38,897 bases of DNA, taken from Blastomyces gilchristii SLH14081. Taxonomy: Eukaryota; Ascomycota; Eurotiomycetes; Onygenales; Ajellomycetaceae. Position numbers and translations under genes: made by a program. Position 1 is the stretch's first letter. Every line of letters starts with the position of its first letter. The stretch covers positions 665,514 through 704,410 of the forward strand of contig NW_003101674.1 of assembly GCF_000003855.2 (NCBI RefSeq), in the 5' to 3' direction. This document shows positions 22,989 to 33,480 of this stretch, piece by piece. The notes below the pieces were generated by a model that worked only from the letters and a program-made list of their open reading frames with translations, did no database searches and was not told the DNA's origin.

Positions 22989-23384
22989 TGCTCTCATGCA
23001 CTCACTATTACAGATGAGAAAGAGAGAGAAAAATGTATCACAGAGAGAGAGAATCTTTTCAAAAAAATCCTGTCACTACTATTAACTTTGTCTCTAAAAT
23101 ACATCACTTTTGCAGGAAATTTCATATATAGAATGAAATATATTGAGAGATCTGTAAGTTACTTATTAACTACATTTTTCACATTTTAAATCAATATATA
23201 AGAAACTTACTTATCACATGTTTAATTTGAACAAAGATGAGAAAAGAAAGATTTATATAGTCAGCAGAACAACTCATCTATTTCTTTATACAGTATATAC
23301 ACTGTTAATCAGTTAGTAATTATTACTATATAACAAAGATAATTTCTAATCTGATAATCTTGAGAACATCAGAACTATGCTCTT

Positions 23385-23395
23385 AAAGAAGAGAG
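23385..23395 (+). promoter_or_regulatory. polypurine tract of gypsy-4
   Basis: AAAGAAGAGAG ends three bases before the 3' LTR, the expected position of the plus-strand primer. Confidence 0.7.
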
Positions 23396-23398
23396 TAT

Positions 23399-23931
23399 TA
23401 TTATACTCTCAGTTATATCAAGACTCTGTTATAGTTTCATATAATCTATCACTTTCATATGAATAATTTCATTTCATCTGAACTGGTTTTCAATCACTCT
23501 ATAACATCATTCAGATATATCATAGAAAGATTCAATTGATAAATATAAGAATCTTACTTCTATACAAGATCAGCAGATTACTCTTTCTTAATAATAAGAT
23601 ATCACTGAGATATTACTTCAGCTATTCTCACTTATGAAATGAAAGAAGAGTATTCATTCATTATCTTTATAGAATAGCTAGATGCTGACTCTTCATTAAA
23701 GAAGTCAGTAATTTATTTTTCTTCTACTGAAATATATATAAGAGTTACTGCATGTCTTATACAATCTTCTTAGTATACTAAGTATTATATCTGTGATATT
23801 CTTGCAATAACCCTATAGCCTATAAGCTCACTATTCAAGCAAGATAGTCAAGCTCACTTATACAGCTTCTTAAACAACTATCTCTACATGTCATCACTGA
23901 CTAGTCATCACTTCGGTTCCGCCATGTTACA
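23399..23931 (+). repeat. gypsy-4 3' LTR (533 bp)
   Basis: Same length as the 5' LTR. The inner (left) end is fully decayed (TATTATACTCTC for TGTCACGCTCCC), whereas the outer end (about 23900-23931, CTTCGGTTCCGCCATGTTACA-type) is unmutated. This is the mirror image of the 5' LTR. Confidence 0.95.
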
Positions 23932-23936
23932 AATAA
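23932..23936. repeat. gypsy-4 target duplication, right copy (AATAA)
   Basis: Identical to 16155-16159. Confidence 0.9.
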
Positions 23937-24994
23937 GAAGAATAAGAAAGAGAAGAAAGAAAATAAGTAGAAAAAGTTTTTTTCTTTTTATATTAGTTAG
24001 TTATAAGTTTGTAACTATTAGTTAATAATTAAAATTAATTTTAAGTTTTCAAAAATTATTGTACAAGTTGTAATTAATTATCAATATCAGAAATAATATA
24101 TATAATATATTTAACTATCATGATTCACAAATCACTATAATGTATAAGTATCAACATTTTTTCAACATTGATATTTATAATATTAATATATTTTTAATAA
24201 TATTATCTGATAATGCAATTTGATAACACTCTCTTTCACAATATTAATATATTTCAAGAAATATAACAGAGATTAATCAAGATTGTTTATTTACTTTTAT
24301 ATATTGATAATATTCAATCTGAGTTAGTACTAAAATTATAACTAAGCTAAGAAAGCAGGTTACTTTCTCTTATATTAATTCTTCTTATACACATCAGTGA
24401 TCAGTTATTGAAAATAAATTATTATCTTTCTCAAATTATTATTATATCTTCTAAATTCACTTCTTTAACTTCTTTTACTTCTATTGAAGATTCATAAACT
24501 CTTTAAGAAATCACTGTGAATTACAAAGTCTATATTATTTATAATTCAACACAGAATACTCTCTTTTAATTATAATAAATGATCACTTCATTCTTCACAT
24601 CTGATTTCAGGTTATGAAATTTATGAAAAACTTAACACAAACACTGAGATGAACTATGAAATAATTATTAACAGATTATATTACAGATTACTGAAGAGTT
24701 ATCTCTCTGCTATAATTACTATAACTTTATTCAGAAATATTTATTATTAAACTGATTATTACTCTGAAGAAATTTCCTGACATCTGAAGTTATCAGAATA
24801 CAGATAATAAAAGAAAAATAATTATAAAATTACTACTGAGCTGATAAGTTACTCTATCAGATAATAATTTTTGATAATACTAACTTTCTAATTTGAAGAA
24901 AATTATATGAAAATGATTATATATCAGTACTCTGATTTCATAACTCTCATCTGATAACTTCTGTGAATAAGTACTTTATATATATATATCTCTG
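23937..24994 (+). other. hAT right arm upstream of the recognisable transposase
   Basis: AT-rich, many stops in all frames. It probably contains the transposase N-terminus, where hAT proteins carry a zinc finger, but I could not recognise one. Confidence 0.35.
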
Positions 24995-25874
24995 AATCTT
25001 TCTCTTCAATCAATTGAAAATCCTGAATTTCAAACACTTCTTCAAATACTTAATTCAAATCTTCATATTTCATATCAATTCTGTCTTCAGTTCAATCTTG
25101 AGACACACTACAAAGTTAATATACAATATCTAGAATCAGAGTTGAAGAATTATCAAAGAGTATCTCTCACAGTGAATGCATGAACTAGTATAAATAATCT
25201 TATATTTATAAGAGTTACATATTATTATATTGATAAGAACTGAACTTCTTAAGAGATATTAATTGAATTTAAATCATTGATCAGTAGTCATACTGAGAAT
25301 TATATAATAGAGATATTAATAACTGTGATTAAAAATAACTATTGAGATATTAGTCTCAGTCTTCTTACAATTATAATTGATAATACTGTGAATAACTACA
25401 CTATAATAAAGAGATTGAAGTAAAAATTGACTTTGTATTTTTGAAATAATAAACAAGGTCATATTCTCTGCATTGCTTATATAATTCAACTTGTGATATA
25501 AACACTGATAAAGAATCTTAATATCAAGATAAAGAATAATGAGATGAAAGTGATTACTCAAGTAACTTTTACATTCACTTTGCAAAAGATAATATTTTTT
25601 AATAATACTTTTTAATATTACTTTTTAATAATGCTTTTTGATAATACTACTGTTAATTTTAAATAGATTGACTAATAAGTTAAATATTATAGATTTAAAA
25701 CATTGTTAATATGATTTATATCTTCTCTAAATAATAATAACAATTTCATAATATTCAATAAATACATAAATCAGTCACATCACTGAATATGATGCAGAAT
25801 ATTAAAATATAATGAAGTTCAATATATAAGATAACTGTTTGAGCTCTTTGATTGTATCAGATGATTGATCATTG

Positions 25875-25882
25875 AGTGCAAT
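25875..25882. repeat. 8-bp target duplication of the small hAT element, left copy
   Basis: AGTGCAAT, repeated exactly at 26467-26474. Both copies are in the transposase coding region. Confidence 0.95.
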
Positions 25883-26466
25883 TAGACTGGCCGCTGAGAT
25901 TATGAATTTCACATTTGATTCCATTTGATCTGGTCTCATACATTTCTTGGCGTGAATCCCGCTGAGACTGGCTATCAAAAAAACATGTAAAGTGACTATA
26001 TATCAGATCTTAAAATGGAACCATGACTTGAAAACAATGAGAAAGTGATTCCATTTGATTTCATTTAGTTTCATTCTTGGCATAAAGTTACTATTTTTAG
26101 ACATTTTAAGGTTTTTTTTAGACTATTTTTAATTTTTTAAAAAGTAACACTTTTTGGTAATGCTCAAATGAGATTTAAAGTCATTTAAAGCAATAAAAAT
26201 AATTTAAATTGAGAAGTGAAAATCATGGTCTCATTTGGAAAATGTGACAAGAGTAGACAGTAAGTCTCACTGAGACAGTATGAGACTACTATCTAATGTT
26301 AAAACCATGTAATGGGATCAGTCGAATTGGTAATGAGACTATCAAAAAATCTGGTCCTGGTCCCAGACACGGTCACACGGTCAGTCTAAATGAGATCAGT
26401 CGAATTGATAATGAGACTATCAAAAAATCTGATCCTGGTCTCAGACACGGTCACACGGTCAGTCTA
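25883..26466 (-). mobile_element. 584-bp non-autonomous hAT derivative nested in the hAT transposase gene
   Basis: Ends TAGACTGGCCGC and ACGGTCAGTCTA, flanked by a perfect 8-bp AGTGCAAT duplication. Its left end matches the right end of the large hAT (27612-27716, about 105 bp) in reverse orientation, and its right end matches the large hAT left end (13593-13630). So it is an internally deleted member of the same family in the opposite orientation. It has no coding capacity of its own; the 61-codon frame at 26296-26481 is only an echo of the tandem repeat inside. It is markedly less mutated than the surrounding DNA, which suggests a late arrival. Confidence 0.9.
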
Positions 26467-26468
26467 AG
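26313..26468 (-). repeat. 78-bp tandem duplication of the terminus of the small hAT element
   Basis: Two 78-bp units (26313-26390, 26391-26468) each contain the full terminal sequence ACACGGTCAGTCTA, so the element has a second internal copy of its own end. The outer unit carries more G-to-A changes (e.g. GGTCCTGGTCCC to GATCCTGGTCTC) than the inner one. Confidence 0.9.
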
Positions 26469-26474
26469 TGCAAT
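26467..26474. repeat. 8-bp target duplication of the small hAT element, right copy
   Basis: AGTGCAAT, identical to 25875-25882. Confidence 0.95.
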
Positions 26475-27611
26475 ACTCTGATTCAGAAAAGATTCAGATA
26501 TTGAAACTTTCTGATATGAAGTGAACTCAGTTGAAATATATAATTGATTTACTGTTTCAGTTTTATAAGATAATGAAGACAGTCTCAATCATTTATACAC
26601 TAATACTGCAGTCAGTCTGATAAGTGTATAACAGTTTATTTACTTATTTTAAGATGTAGTTGAATTACTTAAAAAGAAATTCAGTCTGAGATAATGCTAT
26701 AGTGCAGGCTATTATTACAGTAAAACTGAACAATCTTTTACAGAGTACTATACTATAGTAGCTCTACTAGATTTCTTCTGTTAAGTTAATATCTACACTT
26801 CTCAAGATTGAATAGAGAAGAAATAAGACTTATATATTAAATTAGTCTGAGACTACTATAATACTAACTATCAGAGATTTGAATGAGCAGATATTAAAGA
26901 TATGAAGACAGTGAAATACAATTTTCTAGTAAGTAATAATCTTTGATAACACTTCATATTACATAGAACTATATTACTAACTTTGAAACAGAACTTGCAT
27001 ATATTGATTACAACTGAAAATCAGGTAAAACTATATACTTATAAAACTGAATTTAACTGCTATCTTCAAGATGATTTAATAAATTTACATATTAAATCAA
27101 TTCTAGAGTTATGAAAAATTGTTGAGAGTATATATTCAACTATTGTACTGATAATATATGATATTCTAACAATTTCATTGACAGAGGTAAGAATGAAGTG
27201 AAAGTTCAACTTAAGCTGAGATATTTATCACTATTACTGAGAACAATTACAAGGAGAAATAATCAAGAAACTCATAATTATAAAACATAGAATTATCAGA
27301 CAGTTTAATATATCTAATCACAGTATATCAGAGAAGTGTAGTTTTCATGAGAAAGTGAAGAATAAACTTGTATAAGAATATATTTAGTTGTTTCATGAGT
27401 GTTACTAATAATTATTATCAAATTCTAATTATATAAGTAATTACTGAATGAACTAAATGAGACTGTATTTGATTTTCAATTCTAGTCTCATTCTGATTTT
27501 GAAAGAATGATCATCTTTCACAGTTTATTCTGAGAAATTACTTTCATTTCACTGTTCTTGAATTAAATCTGGTCATTTTTCACATTATTTCTCTCAGAAA
27601 TGGTTCATTTT

Positions 27612-27716
27612 CAGATTTTTTTGAGACTTGGCCCTGATGGGACTCACGCTAAGAAATGTATGAGATCAGACCAAATAGAATCAAATGTGAAATTCATGGT
27701 TCTGGCGGTCAGTCTA
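27612..27716 (+). repeat. hAT right terminus
   Basis: Ends CGGTCAGTCTA. Less decayed than the interior (GGCCCTGATGGGACTCACGC). About 105 bp match the small nested element's left end in inverse orientation. The 230 bp between the transposase stop and this end show no gene. Confidence 0.85.
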
Positions 27717-27724
27717 CTTCTCAT
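27717..27724. repeat. 8-bp target duplication of the hAT transposon, right copy
   Basis: CTTCTCAT; left copy CTTCTTAT at 13585-13592. Confidence 0.85.
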
Positions 27725-27759
27725 TCTTTTCTTATAATTATGAAAAAATCAGAATAAGT

Positions 27760-30700
27760 GAGATCATCTGATTCATAAGCATCTATAATTTCTCTTACTT
27801 TGTAAGACTTTTCAATTATAGATCTCTTCTTTTTCAACACTGATAATAGTGCTATAGATAATTATAATTTACTCAGATCTTACATCTTTGTCTTTATAAG
27901 ATATAAATCATTTATTAAGCTGTATAAGACTCATTTCTCTGATTCTTTCAATGCATATATTCTCAGTGAATGTGATTTGAGTATTTTATATAACTTAAAT
28001 CATCTAGGTTAAAACTTCTCAGAACTTTCATTGTATATAAGAACTCACATTTTCATCTTGAGACTTAATTTCTTAACTAGTGAGTCTTGAATTCTTTTCA
28101 ATTGAATTACTCAGTTCAGAAGTAACTTATTAGCTTTTATACATGTGTGACTGATCTCTTTTAATCTTGATTTCATGTCTGTGACTGCTGCATCTGCAAC
28201 TGTTGTGTCTGTAACTGTTATTCTCTTTCTCATCTTTTTTAAAACATTCTCTGAGATGCACGAATGCAATTTATACAACAGATAGAATGATGAATACTTA
28301 AAGACTGCATGCTGTTGAATCTGTGTAGCTAATAGCACCTGTCTGAGATATTCATCTTATAGTCTTGTAGACTTACTTACTAGATATTTCATTAGCATGT
28401 TACTTAAGATTTCATTCAAGCATTTTATCTTTCTGTTTATTCATGAATAATATAATGTTATTCTACAATGTCTTGTCTGTAACTGACTCTTAAATTGTCT
28501 CACTACTTCTTCTATAAGATTCACACTGTTATCAGTTAGAATCTCACACAGTATTTCATAGTTAACATAGATCTTCTTATATAGAAACTTTATTATCATC
28601 TTCTCTATGATCTCTGAAACTGCTTTCATAACTGACTAGTCAGTAGTATAGTCAATAGCAGTGATTATTTAATGGTTTTCATTTGACATTTGTGATAATA
28701 TGTCTATAAGATTCACTTCTCATTATTTGAACAGTTGTATTGTATATTTCATCTGATATTATACTTTCTCATATTCTAATCCTTTCTTAGATTCTTTCAT
28801 GACCTGGTAATTCAGACACTTATGAGCATATGTCTGAATGTTTTCAGTCATGCTTGATCAGTATACTCTTGATTTAAGTACATCTATGAGTTCAGAGCTT
28901 TGTAAGTGACTGAATTCCTTGTGCATGCAAGTCATCAAGTCATCTCTAAATGAATATTTCAGATAGAGAGCTTCTGCATATTCTAGATCATGATAAAGTA
29001 TAACATTGTTTTTCAATTTTCTCAGCTTGAAGTTCAGAAGCATCTCTTCTACTACTTTTACAAGATACTTATCATCTGATATCTTACTATTCTTTAAGTA
29101 AGAGATCATTGTGTTCACTTATTCTGATTTCTTATATTCTCTCAGTGTATTTAATATGAACTTTTCTTGTATCTGGTTTACAGAACTCTCACTCATGAAA
29201 TCAGATCTGTGACTGATTGTATCAGATATCACAGTATCTGATCTCTTTCAGTATTTGATATAAAGATTATACACTTGAAACTCTGAGATTCAATATACTA
29301 AGTATTTAAAGAATTTCATTATCAATTGTAGATAGACAAGGCTTTTGTAATTCATAATCACTGTTATTATATACTTATTGTTGATATATCTATCTTATAA
29401 CATCAGTACATGCTTAATTGCTAGCAATTTCTTTTCACACACTGAATAATTGAGCTCAGTACTTGATAGTTTTCTATCATTGTATATCACTGAGTGCAGC
29501 TTGTCATTCTTACTCATCTGCAGAAGAGTATCTCTGATAGCTTATTCAGATGCATTTATCTTGATATAGAAAGATTTATCATGATCTGATTAAATAAACA
29601 CTGAAAATATTATCATACATTTTCTCAGTGTGAGAAAGGCCTCTTCACACATGACATTTCAGATGATTGAATGAAACTTCTTCTTTCACAGATTTACATC
29701 TATTTCTCTTAAGAGATCTGAGAGTGATACAGCTATTCATGTGAAATTCTTGATGAATCTGCAGTAATATGAGATCAACTCAAGAAACTGTTATACATGA
29801 TATATATTTCTCAGTCATAGTTAATTTACTATGATATTCAATTTCTCTGAAATGAGTTGTATACAGTCATCACTCACTACATATTTTATGAACTTCAACT
29901 CTTTTATTCTAAACATACATTTTGTTAATTTAATATAGAGCTTATACTCTGTCAGAGTTATAAGTACTTCATTGAGATACTTCAGATATTCATTGTATAA
30001 GTTTGAAAAGACTAGAATATCATTCAGATATATAAGATATGAGACTTCATTCAGTTTATGAAAAATTATATTTATCATTATTTAAAAGATAATGAGTGCA
30101 TTTATCAGATTAAATAATATTATCAGAAATTTGAACTTTCTTCATTATATATTAAACATAGTTTGCAGTATTAACAGTTCATCTATACAGATCTGTTAAT
30201 ATTCTGAGAGAAGATTGATTTTCAATAGATATCAGATATTTCTGACTGTATTCAACTGTTGTTGAATCTGTGATAATGAGTATCTGTTCTTGATTATAAG
30301 CTTGTTAAGTGCTTGATAATTAATACACATTTATTACTTCTCACTCATCTTTTTCATGAATAGAACTGGGAAGCCTCACACACTTGATAAGAATTATATG
30401 AGATTACATTCTAGAAGGTCTGTGATTTGATACTTCTATTCTTTGAGATGTGTTTGTGACAGAGAGTATGCATTTTAATTGACTGATTTTGCATCTCCTG
30501 TGTCAATCTCATGTATAAATTCTTATTTCAGCAGCAATTCTGATAAAAGAGCTGTTTAAAAGATCTTTTCATACTTCTTCAGAAGTTTCTTCATACACTT
30601 GTTCTTCTGCATATTCTTTATCTTGATTTTCTTCACTTCTGAGTCTCATATAATATATAGAATGCTTTCAGATGAGATCTTGTGAATCATTCTCTTTACT

Positions 30701-31345
30701 TATTAATGTATAAGCAGATTTAATTCTTCTATATCAGAGATGTGAAATGTTCTTCTCATATCAGTTAATAGAATTGTATGAATCATTTTCTTCTTATCAG
30801 TTAACTGTATATAGTATGTACATTATTGAATCTGCAGATTGAACCTTTGAAATTAATTGAGTTTAAGAATAAGATTATATTTCACATTCTGCAGCTCTCA
30901 TGCTCAGATATGGCAAGATTATTCTCTGAAGTGCAAGAGAACTCTTACTCTTGTAGATAATACTAAATATCAGTTATCAGATAATCTTATGTATTGAGAA
31001 TTCTTCACTCAGCAGACCTCTTTTAATCTTCAGATTATATAATTATTAATATATTATATAGAAGCTTCTGTATACACTAACACTTTTACAGTCATCTCTC
31101 AATTCTTACTTAAGTAACCTCTATACATTAATATTTTAGGCCTTAAGATATTGAGATGAGTATTCACTTCATTCTTATCTGTATCTCAGTCAGAAGCCTG
31201 CTTTCTCTTTACATTTGCAGAATTCAGCAGATCATCTAACACAGACATCTCTTTCACTTTAAATACTTTTTATAGAATATCAGTGAGTGTCTCTGAGCTC
31301 ACTGATTCTGCTAGTTTTTTAACTCTCTTGACTATGTACACTATG
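27760..31345 (-). pseudogene. gypsy-2 pol (protease, reverse transcriptase, RNase H, integrase), RIP-decayed
   Basis: On the minus strand the order is: a protease-like VLVYTEAS at about 31090-31067, where the expected Asp and Gly are missing; the reverse transcriptase entry block HEIDTGDAK at about 30510; a GFPVLFMKK block near 30375; and the catalytic box YLNDILVF near 30030-30005, reading ND for DD. RNase H follows (about 29700-29400). The integrase zinc finger (HKEFSHL near 28920) and catalytic region (about 28630-28440, with LTDN) come next, then a YSPFYLLY-like block (28290) and the C-terminal integrase region ending near 27760. The hAT insertion at 27717 lies just past this. Stops are scattered; the frame is mostly kept. 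Confidence 0.85.
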
Positions 31346-32950
31346 TGCAATCTTTTACATCATGATTTTGATATCTATAGTTGAAGCAAGCTCAATACTT
31401 ATAATATCAAGATTTTCACTCAGAAGATCTCTTTTTCAGAGAATTCAGTGCTTTAATGATAATATTCAAATCTAGATTCATTATATCTGAGTGTGTGACT
31501 TGTGTTATAGAAGTCTGATTACTCATTCTCTGCTGAGATATACTCAATTGCAGTATTTTCTGTTATAATTGACTTACTTACTCTCATATAATAAGAATGT
31601 TATATACTTCTTTCACTGTATCTGATTATAAGATTAAGCATTTTCATTCCACTCTTAACTTAAGTATAAGATCATGAATGAAGATCTGTAAACAGAAAGA
31701 TGTTGAAAGCTCTTTATTCAATATAAGATAGTATAAGCTGAAGTTTGTGAAATATAATATAAGACTGCTCACTTATCTACACTCAGTGAAGCATTTATAA
31801 CACTTATCTCATATATTCACTTTCTCAAAGTTATGCAAGATTCATTGGAAAAACTTATTTCATGTTTATAAAAATGAATATCACTTCAGATCTGTGAGAT
31901 TCATCTTTTCATCAGTCATTTATAATGACTTCACTTTTTCACATAGAAATGTAGCAGATCTTAAAACTTGTTAAAATTCTGTTAACTATCTGTCTGTAAG
32001 TTCATATTCAATCTGATAATATAATTATATCTGACTTAGTCAGCTGATTGCAGCCTTATTTTTTCAGTCATTATTAAAGCTTAATGACTTTAGCAGATCT
32101 CTCAGCTTAATATATTTCATATTCAGATTTACATTCTACACAGTAGTCTCAGATAATGTGTACACTTCTGAAGAGATTGTGAATAATTATGATGAGATCT
32201 TCAGATTTGATGTGATCATCTATCTGTATAATCATTCAATCTCTCACTGCAGATCTATAACCTGGTTTTCTCTGTTCTTATTAATAATGATAATTGTATC
32301 AGCAAAGCTCTTCATATCAATACTTGATCTGCAGTGAATATCAATTGTTGCTTAACTTTCATCTTAGTCTGTCACTGTGTATACAAGGTCTCAATCTTGT
32401 TTAGAATTCTTATATGTATACAGAGTTTTACTTTCAGTTCAGTGATCTCAGCTGTTTTTCTTACTGCTTTAAGTAAACTCTCTGAGAGATTCTGTATATC
32501 TTCTGATTCAGATAGCAGAGAAGAGTGTAATTCATATTAACTAGAGAAGATGTTTATTTCAGTGATTTCTCATTAATTGTACAATGTCTATTATTATATT
32601 ATTATATGATTTCTGATTTCTGATTTCTATTATTATTATACAACTCTGATAATGATCATCTCTCTTTTATTCTTCTGAGTAGAGAGCAGTCTTCTTTGAA
32701 TCTGATTTACTGCTCTCATTTCTTTTCTCACATCTCATTCATTCATATACATGATATTCATCTGAGTGTGAAGTTTTTCTTCAACAAGCAGAGCAGTATT
32801 ACTCAGATGCTCTTTCACTCATCACTTCTTCATATACTATCTTTTAAGGTGTTTTAGAATCACACTGACATGATAACTATAAATTACTTTGTAGATGAAA
32901 TTATCATGCTCTGAAGAAGCCTGCACTTCTCACTGATTTTTAGACATGCT
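31346..32950 (-). pseudogene. gypsy-2 leader and gag, RIP-decayed
   Basis: A zinc knuckle of the form C-x2-C-x4-H-x4-C is readable on the minus strand at 31388-31347, its second Cys changed to Tyr. Upstream (to the right) the minus-strand frame is interrupted by frequent stops and gag is not otherwise recognisable, but its place between the 5' LTR and the knuckle is as expected. 31822-32950 has a homologue at 1-1153 in gypsy-3. The gag start codon could not be chosen. Confidence 0.6.
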
Positions 32951-32956
32951 ATCAGA

Positions 32957-33121
32957 TGTGATTCAAAGATTGCTTGAGTCAGTATGTAATTACAGATGTA
33001 CACTAACTTCTTATATACATTATACTAAATTAATTAGTAGCTGCTATGACCTCTTTACATTCGTAAGCATGTTCAGAAGCGGCCGCATTATTATTCAGCA
33101 GTCATACATTATTTCAAATCA
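32957..33121 (-). repeat. gypsy-2 5' LTR (165 bp)
   Basis: Third copy of the 165-bp LTR. It retains GCGGCCGC near the outer end (about 33078-33086) but is more decayed than gypsy-3's. Immediately inside, the minus strand reads TCTGATAGCATG, where a primer-binding site should be; a mutated initiator-Met tRNA site is possible but unproven. Confidence 0.8.
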
Positions 33122-33188
33122 TAAGAGAAAGTGATAATTTTAACATCTTCAAAGTTTAAATCATCTTTGACTTTAAAACATGATCAAA
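33122..33188 (-). mobile_element. LINE copy 2, continuation on the far side of gypsy-2
   Basis: The reverse complement matches LINE copy 1 at about 5655-5722 (ORF2 reverse transcriptase), e.g. AGAGAAAGTG, TTTTAACATCTTCAAAG and CATGATCAAATG. It picks up where the copy stopped at 10846. Similarity ends at about 33190, where gypsy-5 begins. Confidence 0.8.
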
Positions 33189-33420
33189 TGTATCTGTAAG
33201 AAATCCTGCTTCTTATGAATTCTTTACTTCTATTTCTATCTCTCGCGTAATCAATAGAGTTAGCAGCCCTTGACTACACACAACTATATAAACTGAAGTT
33301 CACAACTACTATTCATAACTTAACTTGAATACTATTATTCATTTAATCTCTACATTTATCTTTCTATCATGAATACTTCTAGTAGTTAACAGTATATATC
33401 ATGTCAAGCTGCAAACACCT
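33189..33420 (+). repeat. probable gypsy-5 5' LTR and leader
   Basis: No second copy is available. Evidence is position, the TG start next to interrupted LINE sequence, a partly unmutated patch (CTCTCGCGTAATC near 33240) and a TATATAAA box at 33285-33292. The right boundary is a guess. Confidence 0.45.
33285..33292 (+). promoter_or_regulatory. TATA box of the gypsy-5 LTR
   Basis: TATATAAA lies in a less-mutated patch about 100 bp from the putative LTR start, upstream of gag. Confidence 0.5.
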
Positions 33421-33480
33421 GAATAATTGTCTGTAAGTACTTATTTCTACATTTCAAGCTCTGTCAGTCAGCAACTGCTT

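Larger units (their letters stand above)
16160..23931 (+). mobile_element. gypsy-4: complete Ty3/gypsy chromovirus (7,772 bp), RIP-decayed
   Basis: Two 533-bp LTRs (16160-16692, 23399-23931) that start TGT and end ACA, a perfect AATAA duplication, a single gag-pol frame (about 16750-21680) ending in a chromodomain, a purine tract (AAAGAAGAGAG, 23385-23395) before the 3' LTR. It is inserted in the left arm of the hAT element. The region from the chromodomain to the 3' LTR is unusually long (about 1.7 kb) and contains a less-mutated island. Confidence 0.95.
24995..27375 (+). pseudogene. hAT transposase, RIP-decayed and interrupted by a small hAT element
   Basis: This would have excised and inserted the hAT element by a DDE mechanism. 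From about 24995 the frame shows PEFQTLLQ-like and VSLTVNAWTS-like blocks (the Trp codon reads TGA), followed by VTYYYID, SSHTEN and an IDN..NN block near 25370-25400, all in the order of the hAT catalytic core. A His-containing block near 25470 (GHILCIAYIIQL) follows. A frameshift lies between about 25610 and 25850. The insertion of 25875-26466 interrupts the gene; when its 592 bp are disregarded the frame continues directly. The dimerisation region at about 27154-27300 (DILTI, DIYHY, QLQGE blocks) matches fungal hAT C-termini. The natural stop is probably 27373-27375. Confidence 0.85.
13593..27716 (+). mobile_element. hAT DNA transposon (about 5.75 kb own sequence) with two nested insertions
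   Basis: The ends are inverted: TAGACTGACCG at 13593 and CGGTCAGTCTA ending at 27716, flanked by an 8-bp duplication (CTTCTYAT). Inside are gypsy-4 (16160-23931) and a small hAT derivative (25883-26466); without them and their duplications about 5.75 kb remain. The right arm encodes a hAT transposase on the plus strand with a recognisable C-terminal dimerisation region. The left arm holds a histone H3-like frame on the minus strand. Ends of the small element match these ends (about 35 bp of the left end, about 105 bp of the right), confirming they are real termini of one family. Size is at the large end for a hAT, which fits a cargo gene. Confidence 0.85.
10847..33121 (-). mobile_element. gypsy-2: Ty3/gypsy LTR retrotransposon on the minus strand, split by the hAT transposon
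   Basis: The 5' LTR is 32957-33121 and the 3' LTR 10847-11011, both exactly 165 bp. The two outer flanks are adjacent bases of one LINE: left of 10847 the sequence matches LINE copy 1 down to about 5717, and from 33122 it continues with the reverse complement of LINE copy 1 from about 5722 to 5655. Removing the hAT (13593-27716 and one target copy) leaves about 8.1 kb, a normal gypsy size. Target duplication is not perfect (TTAGA left of the junction, TAAGA right). Order on the minus strand: LTR, gag, protease, reverse transcriptase, RNase H, integrase, 3' region, LTR. Confidence 0.8.

Noticed and set aside
26296..26481. 61-codon frame with a repeated 26-residue peptide, at first sight a small repeat protein.
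   Set aside because: The repeat is the 78-bp tandem duplication of a transposon end; 78 is a multiple of three, so the frame repeats by arithmetic.
25883..27716. A single Tc1/mariner-like element bounded by 100-bp inverted repeats and TA dinucleotides.
   Set aside because: The two ends belong to different hAT elements: the left one pairs with 26466 (AGTGCAAT duplication) and the right one with 13593 (CTTCTYAT duplication). The TA is part of the hAT tip TAGACTG.
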